The position numbers and the translations under genes were made by a program. DNA of 64,000 nt from Argentina anserina (lineage: Eukaryota > Streptophyta > Magnoliopsida > Rosales > Rosaceae): positions 1,138,001 to 1,202,000 of the forward strand of contig NC_065878.1 in assembly GCF_933775445.1 (NCBI RefSeq), read 5' to 3'. The notes below the pieces were generated by a model, which saw nothing but the letters and a program-made list of their open reading frames with translations, made no database searches and had not been told where the DNA came from. Positions 42,292 to 54,179 of the stretch are shown here, in pieces (the stretch's first letter is position 1; the number at the start of each line of letters is the position of its first letter).

Positions 42292-42719
42292 TAGTGGCGG
42301 ACCTAGGATCTGAATAGGGGTGTACTTGAATTTTAGCCGAATGTCAAATTTGTTTTCTCAATTATAAGTTTATAACCATATTAAATATATGAACTTCAAA
42401 TAATAGGAATGCGTCCTTAAATATAAAAGTTGAAGAATATTTGAACATCAAGGACAAGTTAGAAAACCCAACAAAATTTTCTTTGCATTTCAAATTCAAT
42501 ATATGGGAGTTCTTAAATTTTTTATATGATTTAAGAAAGAGAAAACTAGAAATAAATAGAAATAGCAGAAATGAATTAGAACAACAAAGGTATAGCAAAT
42601 TAACAGTACGTTAAGTATGAGTATATTTTATTTTTTTAAGTCCAATAGCTGGTTTTTTTTATCACCACAAATCCGGGTGAACTTGAGTCCACTCTCTCAT
42701 GTACTTAGGTCCGCCCCTG
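42292..42719. mobile_element. hAT-type MITE (about 428 bp)
   Basis: Inverted ends TAGTGGCGGACCTAGG on the left and the complement of CTTAGGTCCGCCCCTG on the right match the CAGGGGCGGA-type ends of plant hAT MITEs. The interior is AT-rich and non-coding. An 8-bp target duplication is not evident, so the exact borders may be off by a few bases. Confidence 0.7.
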
Positions 42720-42773
42720 CGTGGTGCATGCATGCAGGAGTAGGATGGACCACTCTCTCATGTACTTAGGTCC
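42689..42773. repeat. Direct repeat of 24 bp across the MITE right end
   Basis: CCACTCTCTCATGTACTTAGGTCC occurs at 42689-42712 (including the MITE right terminus) and again, identical, at 42750-42773 outside it. The spacing is 61 bp. It suggests a local duplication or a second nested MITE end. Confidence 0.85.
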
Positions 42774-42805
42774 ATCACGTGATGCTTCATCGCCGTCAGC
42801 TCAAT

Positions 42806-43569
42806 TAGGGCTGGATTTTATGACACCGAAAAAACCGAAACCGGACATAACTGAACCGCACCGAAACTGAGAAACCGAAACCGGACGTAATCATAGTGTC
42901 GGTGCCGGATACTGAACCGAACCGAGCGGTTCGTGTCGGTTATTGGTTATATGCTTTCAGAAAACCGATGAAAACCGAACCGAACCGAGAATTTGGAGTT
43001 AAGGTTATAACTTGTATTTGGTGAACATAATCGGGTGCTTATGCAAAGAATATATTTAGTAATAAATATATGCATGCAAATATATGTTATTTTGATTTTT
43101 GTATGTATACAATCATGCATGCATAGATCTAATGTAATGCTTGAGAGTTTTGTCAACTAGCCCTCATGTTAAGACAAGTCTGGACGTCTAATGATGAAGC
43201 TCATGAGGTTTAATGTGTATTTTAGTTAACTTGTGTTTCAACGAAATACAATGTCTTTGTTTACTTAATATTTGAGTTCTTGATTATTCATTTAGTGAAT
43301 GTAACTTAATTGAAGTATTGAACTTGTACCTTACTCATTCAATTTTAATCTTTTTATTTTCATTAGTCAAGTACGAAATGTCAATAAGGATATTAGGTTT
43401 TGTAACCGGAATGAAACCGAACCGAATTATAGGTTAACCGAAACCGCAGTTTCTATATATATTTTTCAGTTTCGGTTTTAAAAAATATGAAACCGAGAAT
43501 TCGGTTTCGGTTTTCGGTTATTGCGCATAAATCGAACCGTTGGCACCGAGTCCACTCAGTCCAGCCCTA
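42806..43569. mobile_element. hAT-type MITE (764 bp) with CCGAACCG repeats
   Basis: The left end TAGGGCTGGA and right end TCCAGCCCTA are perfect inverses. They are flanked by an 8-bp target duplication, AGCTCAAT (42798-42805) and AGCTCGAT (43570-43577), with one mismatch; eight bases is the hAT hallmark. Both sub-terminal zones carry many ACCGAAACCG or ACCGAACCG units, in opposite orientation on the two sides, while the middle is plain AT-rich DNA. No transposase is encoded. Confidence 0.85.
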
Positions 43570-43577
43570 AGCTCGAT

Positions 43578-46500
43578 CAACTGTTATCTGAAACTTGGAT
43601 TATGGTCCTTGTATGGATAGGGTCATCGGTGCCACCTATATATTAAAGTCTTAATCTTACTTAGACACATAAAACTAAATTGTTGATAACTTTGATATCA
43701 TATAGTCATATACCATGGAATTTAGGAAAATGAGGTATCTAACAACGCATGAGCTTTAATAAAATATAAAATAAAATAAAACAAGCATGAGCTTGTGTAA
43801 CGTTGACGTTGGAATCGAGCTTAAAACTGTAAGCAAGTTAAGTCAGTTTTCGGAAGTCCAAAAAATAATGTATAGTATTGCAGGCTGCTCATTGTTTGCG
43901 TGATTATTAGTTTATTCTTATAAAATAGAGAAAGAAATTTACTTATTTGATTGAGAAAAAAATGGGTATAAGAGAGCTTGATAACTAGAGAGTAGAGAAC
44001 ATGAAGTGAGAATAGATGAGGGAAATGTAGTGTGTTCTTTCATTCTTCACTATTCCCTTTATATAGGGATACAAGACTTGGTGACCTCTTGTAGTTACTT
44101 GGTGATCACTCACAATTACTTGATGATCACTTACAAGTAACTTGGTGAATACACACAAGTAAACTTACTTGGTGCTCAGAAGCTAAGAAGTTTGTATGAC
44201 ACTCACAAGTATCATTGGTGTTACACTACACACTAGTGAAAGTGTCTTAAACTATTATGTGGATAGCCACACTAATAATTATATTTATAACATTTATATA
44301 TATATATAGGATTTTTCTTAGCTAAGGAGGTCCGCCCCCAATAGTTTTGTTGTGGATTTCTATTTTTTTACAATTTTTTGATCGAATTTCCTCATTTCCA
44401 TCGTCTAGTATTTAGATAATATTGTGTATATCATTTCTTCAAAATTTCAGCCAATGTGACAAGATCTTCTATTAATAAAACAAGAATGAGATTATAATGG
44501 TTAAATTTGTGAACTAAAAAAAATCTAGAATATTAATTTCCACTGAACCTAATATATAAAGAATAATATCATAATTTAGACATAAAACTAAGATCAAAAC
44601 CACCCCACAAGATTGTGTGGGAGAGTATAGAAAAAATTATGAGCTTTTACATGCGTGTAGGTGTGGGTAGAAAGACTAGTGTATATAACGTGATCCAATG
44701 TATTTGACAATGCGTCAATAATTATAGAAAAGTACTATTTATTATCATATCAATTTTTATATTGATCCGGAAAATGTTGTAATAGCCATTACCCCTCCGT
44801 TTGGCATTCAAATTTTTATATCCAATGTAATAGCCATTTTTATATTAAGAGGCTTTAACAAACTCAAAATAGGTACATAACAAATGTCTATTCTTCGCTC
44901 ATTTAGCATTTGAAATACGCCTACGCTAACCCAAGCTCATTATAAATTCTTCAAAATAGTAGAACATAAAGGAAATAATAAAACTAGCCGATTCGGCCCA
45001 ACAAACACTTCGAACCTTAGAACTAATCGTTGACATACCTAGACCACTGTCATCTCCTTGGGCAAATAGACATGGTCGTCACGTCCTGTATCATCACCAC
45101 TTCATAACAAGCAGCAGGCATAGTCAGAACCTCGCCACCCTCGCTTGTGATAACACCGGCACCATGGTGTCGTCACCACCACCTAAATTAAGACCCCAAC
45201 ACACCATCACAAGAGATGAAGCACAATGTAGTGTCATCGATCAAAACCACAAAAAGCAAATACATAGCAGCCTTTAAGCACATCGAGTCCTAGATGCCAG
45301 ATGAAGAGATTGATTTTTATGAAGAAGGCCGCCTCTTAGGGTTTCCGATCAAGAGAGAAAGAGATGGGAGGTAGAGAGTATTGTTATTGAAGTTAAGAGT
45401 TTGAAAGTTAGGGACTACTTGAGACTGAATTAGTTCAAATCGTTGGATTGTAATTGTAGATTTACTTTTAGGGTAATGCTATAACACACCCTAGTATGCT
45501 ATTCACACACATTTTCTATTACTACTAGAACAACACACACCTTAATTTTTTTTCTAGAATAATTAGGAAATAGTACATAATGACAGAAGATAGTGGGGTA
45601 GTTACAAACACATGAGAGTTATCTGGAAAAGAAAATAATTTTTTTATGTTTTTATTTTTGCTTTATATTTTTATCTCTTAATTATATTATTCAATTTTGA
45701 ATTAATATATGATACAAGGATCTACTCATAACTTTACGCCCATTTTTAGGTTAGCAAGCCCTGTTTGGGATTTTGGGTTATAAAAATATAGATAAATTGT
45801 ATTTATAATTGAGCTTTTAACATTAATTAACACCGTCATGACTTCATCTCACACTAATTTTTAAGGGTATTTTTGTCATTTCATTTTTCTCTGATTTCAT
45901 CTTTCATTTCTCTCCAATGTTTTTCATCTCAATCACTTCTATTTTAATGTCATTATCTGCTCATAATCAACATACTTGCAAGAACCCTAATTTAGTGTGA
46001 CCACCAACCCAAGACCCAATTCAATTCGATATCCATGTGGAGAATGGCAGGTCAAGACAAAATAATACTACAATTGACAAAGCTTCAAACAAAAACCTTG
46101 TACCCATAAACAACCAATATTATACAAGACCACAAACCCTAAAAGATAACAAATTAAAGGCACTGAAAGGGAAAAATTTCCTCACCTGGCCATGTCCATG
46201 GTCAATGGATCTCACTATCTTAGTCGAAAGCTAATTCTGAGTAAGATAATTTTGACTCAACTCAAGTTACAGAGAAGCTCTCTCATATTTTGATCTAAAA
46301 TTTTCTAAGCACTACTGAAAAGGGTAAAGTGAGAGGCTATTAGTTTCATTTAGGTTTTATACGAAAGGGATATGGGCTAGAATTGACATAATTACCCATC
46401 ATGTACTTTCACCAATTTTAGCGCCAAAATCTCACATGGCGGAAAATAGAAGTTAAAGTTGGAGGGAAATAAAAATTGAAATCAATGGGAAATTAAGTGA

Positions 46501-47185
46501 CAAAAATGCTTCTGAAAATTGGTGGAAATAAAACTACTAACGGTGTTAATTGATGGGAATGAACTAAAATTAAGCTGAAACAGAAACTTGAGGTACCAAT
46601 GCGATAGTTTCCAAATGTTAGGTACTGAAAGTTAGAATGAACAATAGTTGAAGTACTATTTTGTTGGATTCTCCCCAACATTTAAGCCCACTCGAGCAAC
46701 CGACATCTCTTGGTGTACACCCACTTAGATATTTCCGTTATTTGGCTAGAAGGCTGCTAGCACAATAGCTCTAATTGCATCTCTTGATCTCTAGCGAATT
46801 AGAGCTTATGAAAACCTTCGATCTCCTCGAGTCTTGATCATCTCTCTATTTATTTCCTTATTTACTTGTTATCTCCACCTCAAAGCTGCATCTTTACGTA
46901 TGAAATTCTTAGAATATTTTTTCCATAACCATATATGTAGTGATTTACGATTATAATAATTTACCATTTTATTGAATGTGAGTATAGCATATTGTACTGA
47001 AATGTTGAAATGCTTAAATGAAAAGTTTTCATTCACAAATCCACCCCAATTCATTCTATCCTTTCACTTCGTAGATTTTCTTTATCCATAAATGTTGAAA
47101 TGGAGAACATGCAAGGTAAAAGAATACATTTGGGTTGAATGGTTGATAACTCTATTATTTAACAGTCAACAGACGAACTTGTTTT
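43578..47185. other. Intergenic spacer, 3.6 kb, no gene recognised
   Basis: AT-rich. I saw no ORF with family features; the ones at 46037-46234, 46493-46681 and 46869-47054 are unsupported. The part at 45470-45560 (TAGGGTAATGCTATAACACACC and related text) recalls the MITE at 12048 but lacks a clear second end. A degenerate repeat of short TACTTGGTGATCACTCACAA units lies at 44090-44170. Confidence 0.5.
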
Positions 47186-47711
47186 TGTTAGAACCAAAGT
47201 GAACTCGTCATCATGATTCAGTAAAGTAATAAGCTGAACAAGAATCAAATTGTAGGAAATATAATTCTTGTTCATGCTGGTTTGTTTTAGGATTAAGTAT
47301 ATGTAGTCCTAAAAGGTAAGTGAATCCATAACCAACATGTAATAAGGTAATTGTGTTGGTATTGCATCAGAAAACCTAATTAGAGTTAAACTTAGGAATC
47401 AAGTCATGTCTTTATGTGAGACCCTTGATGACGAGTTGATTTCTATATATAGGATTGTTGGTCCTTGTTCCCTCTACAACAAGATATTCAGTTTGCCTGC
47501 CCCATAGATGGTATCTAAGTCTAGAGGTGAGCAGAAGATCAACACAGCTGTTGTTATCGATTGCTTGACTTCACAACTTGGAACAATGTCAATCAATCAA
47601 GTTGAAGGTATGAACTCATTCTCTTATGAATAATTCATGATACAGTGATTAGTATGCGGTGTGTTTGTGTTTAATGCACTAGTTTGGTTCATGATCATTC
47701 AGATTTTTTCA
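47186..47711 (+). repeat. 5' LTR of the copia element
   Basis: 526 bp; TATA-like CTATATATAGG at 47443. The end at TTTTTTCA is set by the adjacent primer-binding site. Confidence 0.93.
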
Positions 47712-47722
47712 TGGTATCAGAG
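47712..47722 (+). promoter_or_regulatory. Primer-binding site of the copia element
   Basis: TGGTATCAGAG directly abuts the LTR end, the standard initiator tRNA-Met site with its last base changed (GA instead of GC). Confidence 0.9.
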
Positions 47723-48819
47723 ATTGCCCAAGTGCAAGCACAAATCTTTTCAGAAACTAATCAAAACATGATTTGGGATTTTTTCTAGGTTTCTTCTGTT
47801 CTTTGTTTTTGCAAACTGTAAAAATTCAAATTTTTATTTTTACTTAAGTTAAATCGGTAAAATTTTCCAAGTCAAGAAAACATATACGTGTTAAATAACC
47901 CGCAGCCACACCGGCCCAAACCCGCTCCAGCAACTAAATCGAACAGACCGTTTTTCTAAACGGTCATATCCAATTTGGGGCTTTAGGATTCTTCAGTTCT
48001 GGGCTCGGTGGTGCAGGAGATCTTGCGATCCTTATGGAAATCCACACTCTAACGCTGCAGTTTTAAATGGGTAAATCGTTTTGGTTTTGCTTCCGCGTTC
48101 TAGATAATTATGCTTGCTGGAATTAAGGTTTGTTGTTTCAATTTCGTTTTCTTCGATTATGAGCATGTTTTGGTTTTTCTGGAAAACTAAAGAACTCTAG
48201 AAGCATTCCCTACATGCACCTAAGTTAGGAAGATCTTGGACCGGATGAAATTTCAATTCAGCAAGTTTGTGCATGTTATTGTTTGTGGCAATGCATGTTA
48301 GATCATAAGTTTTCTGAATTGATGCTTGTGTGATTGTGTGATTATTCATGATATGTTTTAGTATCTCCCTGAATTAAGGAATGGCTTGTTCAATAATTGA
48401 ATAACTTACTAATGAAGAATAATAAAGAAGATAATCATAAAATTTTCAGTGGTCTGCAATTTTAATCTAAAATTGAATGTTGCACAAAGCAATTTCCTCA
48501 AGTGAATTAAAATTGGACCAAAACTTGTGTTGTTTGATTTTAAGCTATGCACCTATTGTCTTCCAAAGAAGTTTTGAATATAGTTTAAAGTTAAAGAGCA
48601 ACATCATACACGACTTTGGATTCAAATCCGGTTACTAAAACTCTTTTACTGTCATAAAGATGTTGATTGTTTTAGTATAAATTGGATTCACTAGTTATGG
48701 TCTGATGATTCAGAAACTCAAGGATATCATGTCTTCTACTATAAAAGTGATGCTTGATGTCAACTTCAGTATTTTTGGGGTGTTTGCTTGTATTGGTTTC
48801 TGTATGAAAGTGTGAAAAC
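47723..48819. other. Untranslated leader of the copia element
   Basis: About 1.1 kb between primer site and gag, without coding support. A leader this long is unusual for copia. An acceptor-like CTGCTCCTTAG lies at about 48915 just before the first conserved gag residues, so the leader could contain an intron. Confidence 0.45.
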
Positions 48820-49776
48820 ATGAACTGCTTAAGAAATTTTCACATACTTGAAAACTGTTTTTGCAAAATTTTTCATGAATTGTCAAAACTTATGTTTTCT
48901 TTTGTCTGCTCCTTAGGAATCACTTACTTTAACGTGAACAATATCCAGATGCTCACTGGATCTAATTATAAGTCTTGGAAAGATTCCCTAGAGTTGTATA
49001 TGATGTCTTATGAAAACATGGATTTTTATCTCCATGCTCCTCTACCCTTGCCCACTGATGTCAATAACACACTTGAGGATAGAACCTACAACGAAAAATG
49101 GTATTTGTCAAACCATAGAGCCAAAACACTAATAAGAAACTCTCTAAGTTTTATAGTTAGAGGAAGTATAGAAGAATCAGTTCTTGCTCGTGACTTCATG
49201 GAGAACATTGAGGTAAAGTACAAGGAGAGCAATAAGACTGAAGCTGCTCATATCGGAAATGAGTACAACGAGCTCAAGTACAACGGTATTGGAGGTGTCA
49301 TGAACCATATTATGAAGCTCACTGAGCTGAAATTTAGGCTCAAAGAGCTAGGTCTAGGAGTTAAAGATGATCAATTAGTTCATCATGCTTTAGAAACCTT
49401 TCCACCCAACATTAGTGTACTCAAAACCAGTTATAATGCACAAAAGGAGAGCTGGTCACTGGATGATCTTATTTCCATCTGCACTGTAGAGGAGAATAGG
49501 ATGAGGATTGAGAAGCAGCCTACAACAACTGTCAACTTGGTGCAAAAGAAGAATAATTGGAAAAATAATAAGCTTAAGGTCAACAAAACCATAGGAAAGC
49601 CTTCAACTTCTTCCACTAGCACTTCAGGAACCAAAACCAACAAGCCCTTCAGGTTCAAATGCTACTTTTGTAAAAAGGTAGGACATATGAAGAAACACTG
49701 CTCCGGATTTAAGGCTTGGTTAGAGAAAAAAGGTATGATTAATTATCTTAATCTGATAAATACTTTTTCTGTATAA
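48820..49776 (+). CDS. Copia gag-like protein
   Basis: A 318-residue open frame. From about residue 36 it resembles copia gag: MLTGSNYKSWKDSLELYMMS (the usual GxNYxxWK motif), then YNELKYNGIGGVMNHIMKL, LKELGLGVKDDQLVHHAL and SWSLDDLISICTVEENRM. A zinc knuckle C-x2-C-x4-H-x4-C (CYFCKKVGHMKKHC) sits near residue 282. The first about 33 residues are hydrophobic and not gag-like, so the real start is probably downstream or spliced. The frame ends at 49776, just before the protease remnant. Gag would bind RNA and form particles. Its intactness contrasts with the broken pol. Confidence 0.8.
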   Translation: MNCLRNFHILENCFCKIFHELSKLMFSFVCSLGITYFNVNNIQMLTGSNYKSWKDSLELYMMSYENMDFYLHAPLPLPTDVNNTLEDRTYNEKWYLSNHRAKTLIRNSLSFIVRGSIEESVLARDFMENIEVKYKESNKTEAAHIGNEYNELKYNGIGGVMNHIMKLTELKFRLKELGLGVKDDQLVHHALETFPPNISVLKTSYNAQKESWSLDDLISICTVEENRMRIEKQPTTTVNLVQKKNNWKNNKLKVNKTIGKPSTSSTSTSGTKTNKPFRFKCYFCKKVGHMKKHCSGFKAWLEKKGMINYLNLINTFSV

Positions 49777-52700
49777 GTTAATTTTGTTAACATAGCACCT
49801 CATAATTATTGGTTAGATTCAGGAAGTCCCTTACACATTACAAACTCTTTGCATGGGTTCATAAAGAAGAGAAAACCAAAGAATGAGGATGCCAACGTCT
49901 GTGTTGGCAATGGAATGCGTGTAGCTGTGAAGATTGTAGGCACTCTCAAATTGGACTTAGGATTTCGTAACTTTTTATTTTTAGATAATGTCTTCTATGT
50001 ACCCTCTATTAAGAGGAATTTACTGTTTGTTAGTCGTTTGGTTAAACTTGGTTGTGGTTTTTGGATTGATTCTCATGGAATACGATTTTAAAGATTTTGT
50101 AAATTTCTTGACTCCAAGTGTTCCAACTTTTGGTACTGGTGTCATTGAGAATGATTATATGAAATTGAATTGTTGTTTAGCTCAGCAAGAAGTCTTGCTT
50201 GTTGAAAATACAGAATATAACAATAATTTTGAAACAAATGACAATGCAGGTATTAACACCACTATTGGTGTTAAGAGGAGCTTGTATAATGAAAAATCAG
50301 CCAATTTGTGGCATAGAAGACTAGGTCATATTTCTAAAGAAAAGTTGCTGATACTAGTTAAGAACAAAACTCTACCTCAGTTAGACTTTAGTGATTTAAG
50401 AGATTGTTTTGAGTGTTGTAAAGGAAAAATCACAAACTTAACCAGAAAAATTGCTTACATAACAACTAACTTACTCGAATTAATACATACTGATATTTGT
50501 GGTCCTCTTAGACATCAAACTATATGTGGCAATGTCTACTTCATAACTTTCATTGATGATTTCTCTCGGTACTGCTATATTTATTTACTATCAACTAAGT
50601 CACATTCACTTGAAGCTTTTAAAATTTTCAAAGCTGAGGTTGAACATTAGCTGGGAAAGAAAATTATGACTGTAAATATGATAGGGGGAGAGTTTTATGG
50701 TAGATACACTTAGCAGGGACAACATAATGGTCCATTTGCACTATACTTACAGGAATTAGGCATTACAGCTCAATATTCTACACCTCATAATCCTCAACAA
50801 AAAGGGGTAGCATAGAGGAAAAATAGAACCTTGTTAAACATGGTTCGGAGCATGATGTGTACTTCTGGTTTGCCAAAATATTTATGGGGAGAAGCATTGA
50901 GAACTGCAAATTATCTTTGCAATAGATCCCCTAGCAAGTCCATAGAAAAAAATAAAACTGCTTATGAGTTATGGATTAGCAACCAAGCTTACATCACTGC
51001 CATGTTTGGGGTTGTAAAGCTCAGGTTCTGATTTATAATCCGAATTTGAGTAAATTAGATCCAAAATCTGTTAGCTATAATTTTATTGATTATTGTGAGA
51101 AATATAAGGGTTGTAAATTATGTTCAGCTCATCATTCACCTAAAGTGTTTGAAACACATCAAGTTAAGTTTATAAGTGAGGGTGTTTTCAATACAGTTTT
51201 TGAGGATTTAACCTCAGATTTTGAGGAAACTGAAGATACTGATGGGATGGATGTAACTGCAACTACAGTTACTCAGGATAAGTCTCCTACCAAAAATTTA
51301 GTAAGTCCAAATACAGTAGCTGAGTATGCTAACCTAGAGCTTAGCAACCAAAACCAATCAGAACCTGAGCCTCAAAACCAAACAGAAAATTCTCTAGTTG
51401 CACTGAAGACACCAGAAATCTCAAACCCTGAGCCTCAGTACTCACAAACTGGATCAGAGACTCAACAAAATCAACAAGATGCTGAGGATGATGCTGCAGA
51501 CCCTAGAAAATCTCAGAGAGTGAAGAGGAAAAAGTATGGAGGAAGAGGAGACATTTATACTACTACATGATTTAGAGAATGTATTGTCTGATGACAATGA
51601 TCCCCTCACAGTCAAGCAAGCCTTAGAGAGTGATGATGCAGAGAATTGGTTAGAAGCTATGAATGCTGAGTTAGATTCCATGTATAAGAACAATGTGTGG
51701 GAATTAGCTAAGCCAAGCCAGTTTCAGAAGCCTATTGGATGTAAGTGGGTGTTTAAGACCAAGAGGGATGCAAATGGAAAAATAGAGAGACACAAAGCCA
51801 GACTTGTAGCTAAGGGTTTCACTCAAAAAAAAAGGCATAGATTTTACAGAGACGTTCTCACCAGTCTCAACTAAAGATTCTTTTAGAATAATTATGGCCC
51901 TTATAGCTCATTTTGACATGGAGTTACATCGGATGGATGTGAAAACAGTTTTCCTTAATGGGGAGCTGGAGGAAACCATTTATATGGCACAGCCTGAGGG
52001 TTTCATAGACCTGGAAAAGAAAACATGGTATGTAGATTAAAAAAAGGCTATTTATGGACTTAAAAAAGCAAGTAGGCAGTACATAACAACTTTATCTTTT
52101 TGATTCTCTATGTTGATGACATTCTTCTTGCTAGTAGCAACATGAAATTGCTGAAAGACACTAAGGCTTTTTTGTTAAAGAATTTTCACATGAAAGATTT
52201 AGGAGAAGCTTGTTATGTTTTAGGCATAGAAATTAAGAGAGATAGGAAGCGGGGTCTGATGGGTTTATCTCAGCAAAATTATATTTCCAAAATTCTTAGG
52301 AGGTTTGGAATAGATACATGTGGTAATGGCGAAGCACCAATTTCTAAAGGAGATAAACTTAGTAAAAATCAGTGTCCTAAAATCTTACAAAAAAGAAAAG
52401 AATGGAGTTAGTACCATATGCTAGGCTAGTGGGAAGTCTAATGTATGCACAAGTGTGTACTAGGCCTGATTTATCTTTTGTCGTAGGCATGTTGTCTAGA
52501 TTTCAATCTAATCTAGGTTTTGAACATTGGACAGCTGGGAAGAAAGTGTTAGGATACCTACAGAGAACCAAATGTCATATGTTGGTTTATAAAACGAGTG
52601 AATAAGCTAGAGTTAATTGGTTATACAGATTCAGATTTTGCTTGGAATTTTTCATCTTTATGTGTTCATGTTAGCAGGAGTCATTACTTGGAAATGATGA

Positions 52701-53080
52701 AACAAACTCTAGTAGCTACGTCTACTATGCAAGTTGAAATTATTGGAGTATATGAGGGAGTCTATTAAGGCCGATGGATCAGAAATTCTATTTTGGATAC
52801 TAGGATTTTGACAGACCTTGCAAAGAGAAAGCTTAAGGTTTTCTGGGATAATGATACTGCAGTGTTTTTCAATAAGAATAGCAAGAGGTCAAATAGTTCC
52901 AAACATATTGAGCTGAAATATTATGGCATTCGGAAAAGAGTTAAACATGGAGAGTTAGAAATATGCAATATCAAGACTGAGGATCAACTTGCAAATCCAT
53001 TTACTAAAGCCTTGTCAGTTGCAGCTTTTAAGGAGCATAGCAAAAATATTGGAGTTCTGTCAAGTTTTGAGGATGTGTAA
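49777..53080 (+). pseudogene. Broken copia pol: protease, integrase, reverse transcriptase, RNase H
   Basis: The protease (YWLDSGSPLHITNS) lies at 49807-49850, followed by FVSRL text and a frame change near 50090. The pre-integrase region has LWHRRLGHISKEKLL. The integrase core has LIHTDICGPLRHQ and FIDDFSRYCYIYLL to a stop at 50648, then PQQKGVA and YLWGEALRTANYL. A Glu/Gln-rich linker (51046-51570) precedes reverse transcriptase (WVFKTKRDANGKIERHKARLVAKGFTQ). That is broken at about 51830-51875 and resumes with MDVKTVFLNGELEE and the YVDD box at 52108. RNase H ends at 53080 (VFWDNDTAVFFNKN, EDQLANPFTKAL). At least eight stops or frame changes are present. Confidence 0.88.
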
Positions 53081-53648
53081 GTTCAGTGGGAGCTTTTGGT
53101 AGCTAAGAAAATTTTTGTTTTGATTTTTAGTTCCAGTTCTTGACTTTAGTACTGCATGCTATGTACTGTATTTTATTTTTCAATAGAGATGAATTTTGCA
53201 AAAATTCTTAAGTAGCAGTACTGTTATTTTTCTGCTTTTGTGTTTTATCAATTCATGATTTTGTCAAGTGGATGTTTTTATATGCATATATTCAGTAAGT
53301 GAGCAAATTTATGTCCACTGGTGTCAAGTTTGAATTTGCATTATGGTTTTGATAGTCAAAACACTTTAGAAGAACTACTGTTAAATAACTGTTTTTATTG
53401 CCTGTGATATGTTATTTAACTGCAATACATTAAGTTAATGTTCATGTGGAATGTGCAGATTTTGCAAGTAGTCTAGAACATACATATTGCTTAAATATGC
53501 TTATTTCTTGGTTCTGCAATTGTTTGTATGTTCTGACAGAATGAATGGATTTTGAATAAATTTATGTCTCATGCGCACTTCAGCTACTATTGATCTGTGA
53601 TTTGGTTAATACTTTTCATGTTAAAGAATGATTGTTCAAGTGGGAGAT

Positions 53649-54176
53649 TGTTAGAACCAAAGTGAACTCATCATCATGATTTAGTAAAGTATTAATCTGG
53701 AAAAAAAATCAAATTGTAGGAGATATAATTCTTGTTCATGCTGGTTTGTTTTAGGATTAAGTATATGTAGTCCTAAAAGGTAAGTGAATCCATAATCAAC
53801 ATGTAATAAGGTAATTGTGTTGGTATTGCATCAGAAAACCTACTTAGAGTTAAACTTAGGAATCAAGTCATGTCTTTATGTGAGACCCTTGATGACGAGT
53901 TGATCTCTATATATAGAATTGTTGGTACATGTTCCCTCTACAACAAGATATTCAGTTTGACTGCCCCATAAATGGTATCTAAGTCTAGAGGTGAACTAAA
54001 GATCAACCCAGCTGCTGTTATCGATTGCTTGACTTCACAACTTGGAACAATGTCGATCAATCAAGCTAAAGGTATGAACTCATTCTCTTTTGAATAATTC
54101 ATGATGCAGTGATTAGTATGTGGTGTGTGTGTGTTTAATGCACTGGTTTTGGTTCATGCTCAGTCAGATTTTTTCA
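53649..54176 (+). repeat. 3' LTR of the copia element
   Basis: 528 bp with the same ends as the left LTR. It terminates three bases from the stop codon of the LBD gene on the opposite strand, so LBD transcripts probably end inside this LTR read in antisense. Confidence 0.93.
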
Positions 54177-54179
54177 ATT

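Larger units (their letters stand above)
47186..54176 (+). mobile_element. Full-length but decayed Ty1/copia element (7.0 kb)
   Basis: LTRs of 526 and 528 bp (TGTTAGAACC..CAGATTTTTTCA) flank a complete gag-to-RNase H order. A tRNA-Met primer site (TGGTATCAGAG, 47712) follows the left LTR and the purine tract GTGGGAGAT precedes the right. Flanks are GTTTT and ATTTT, probably an eroded 5-bp duplication. The LTRs differ at about 30 positions (roughly 5-6 percent), so this insertion is much older than the chromovirus. Gag is open, but pol is broken many times. It is the same family as the fragment at 28083-31712. Confidence 0.93.
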
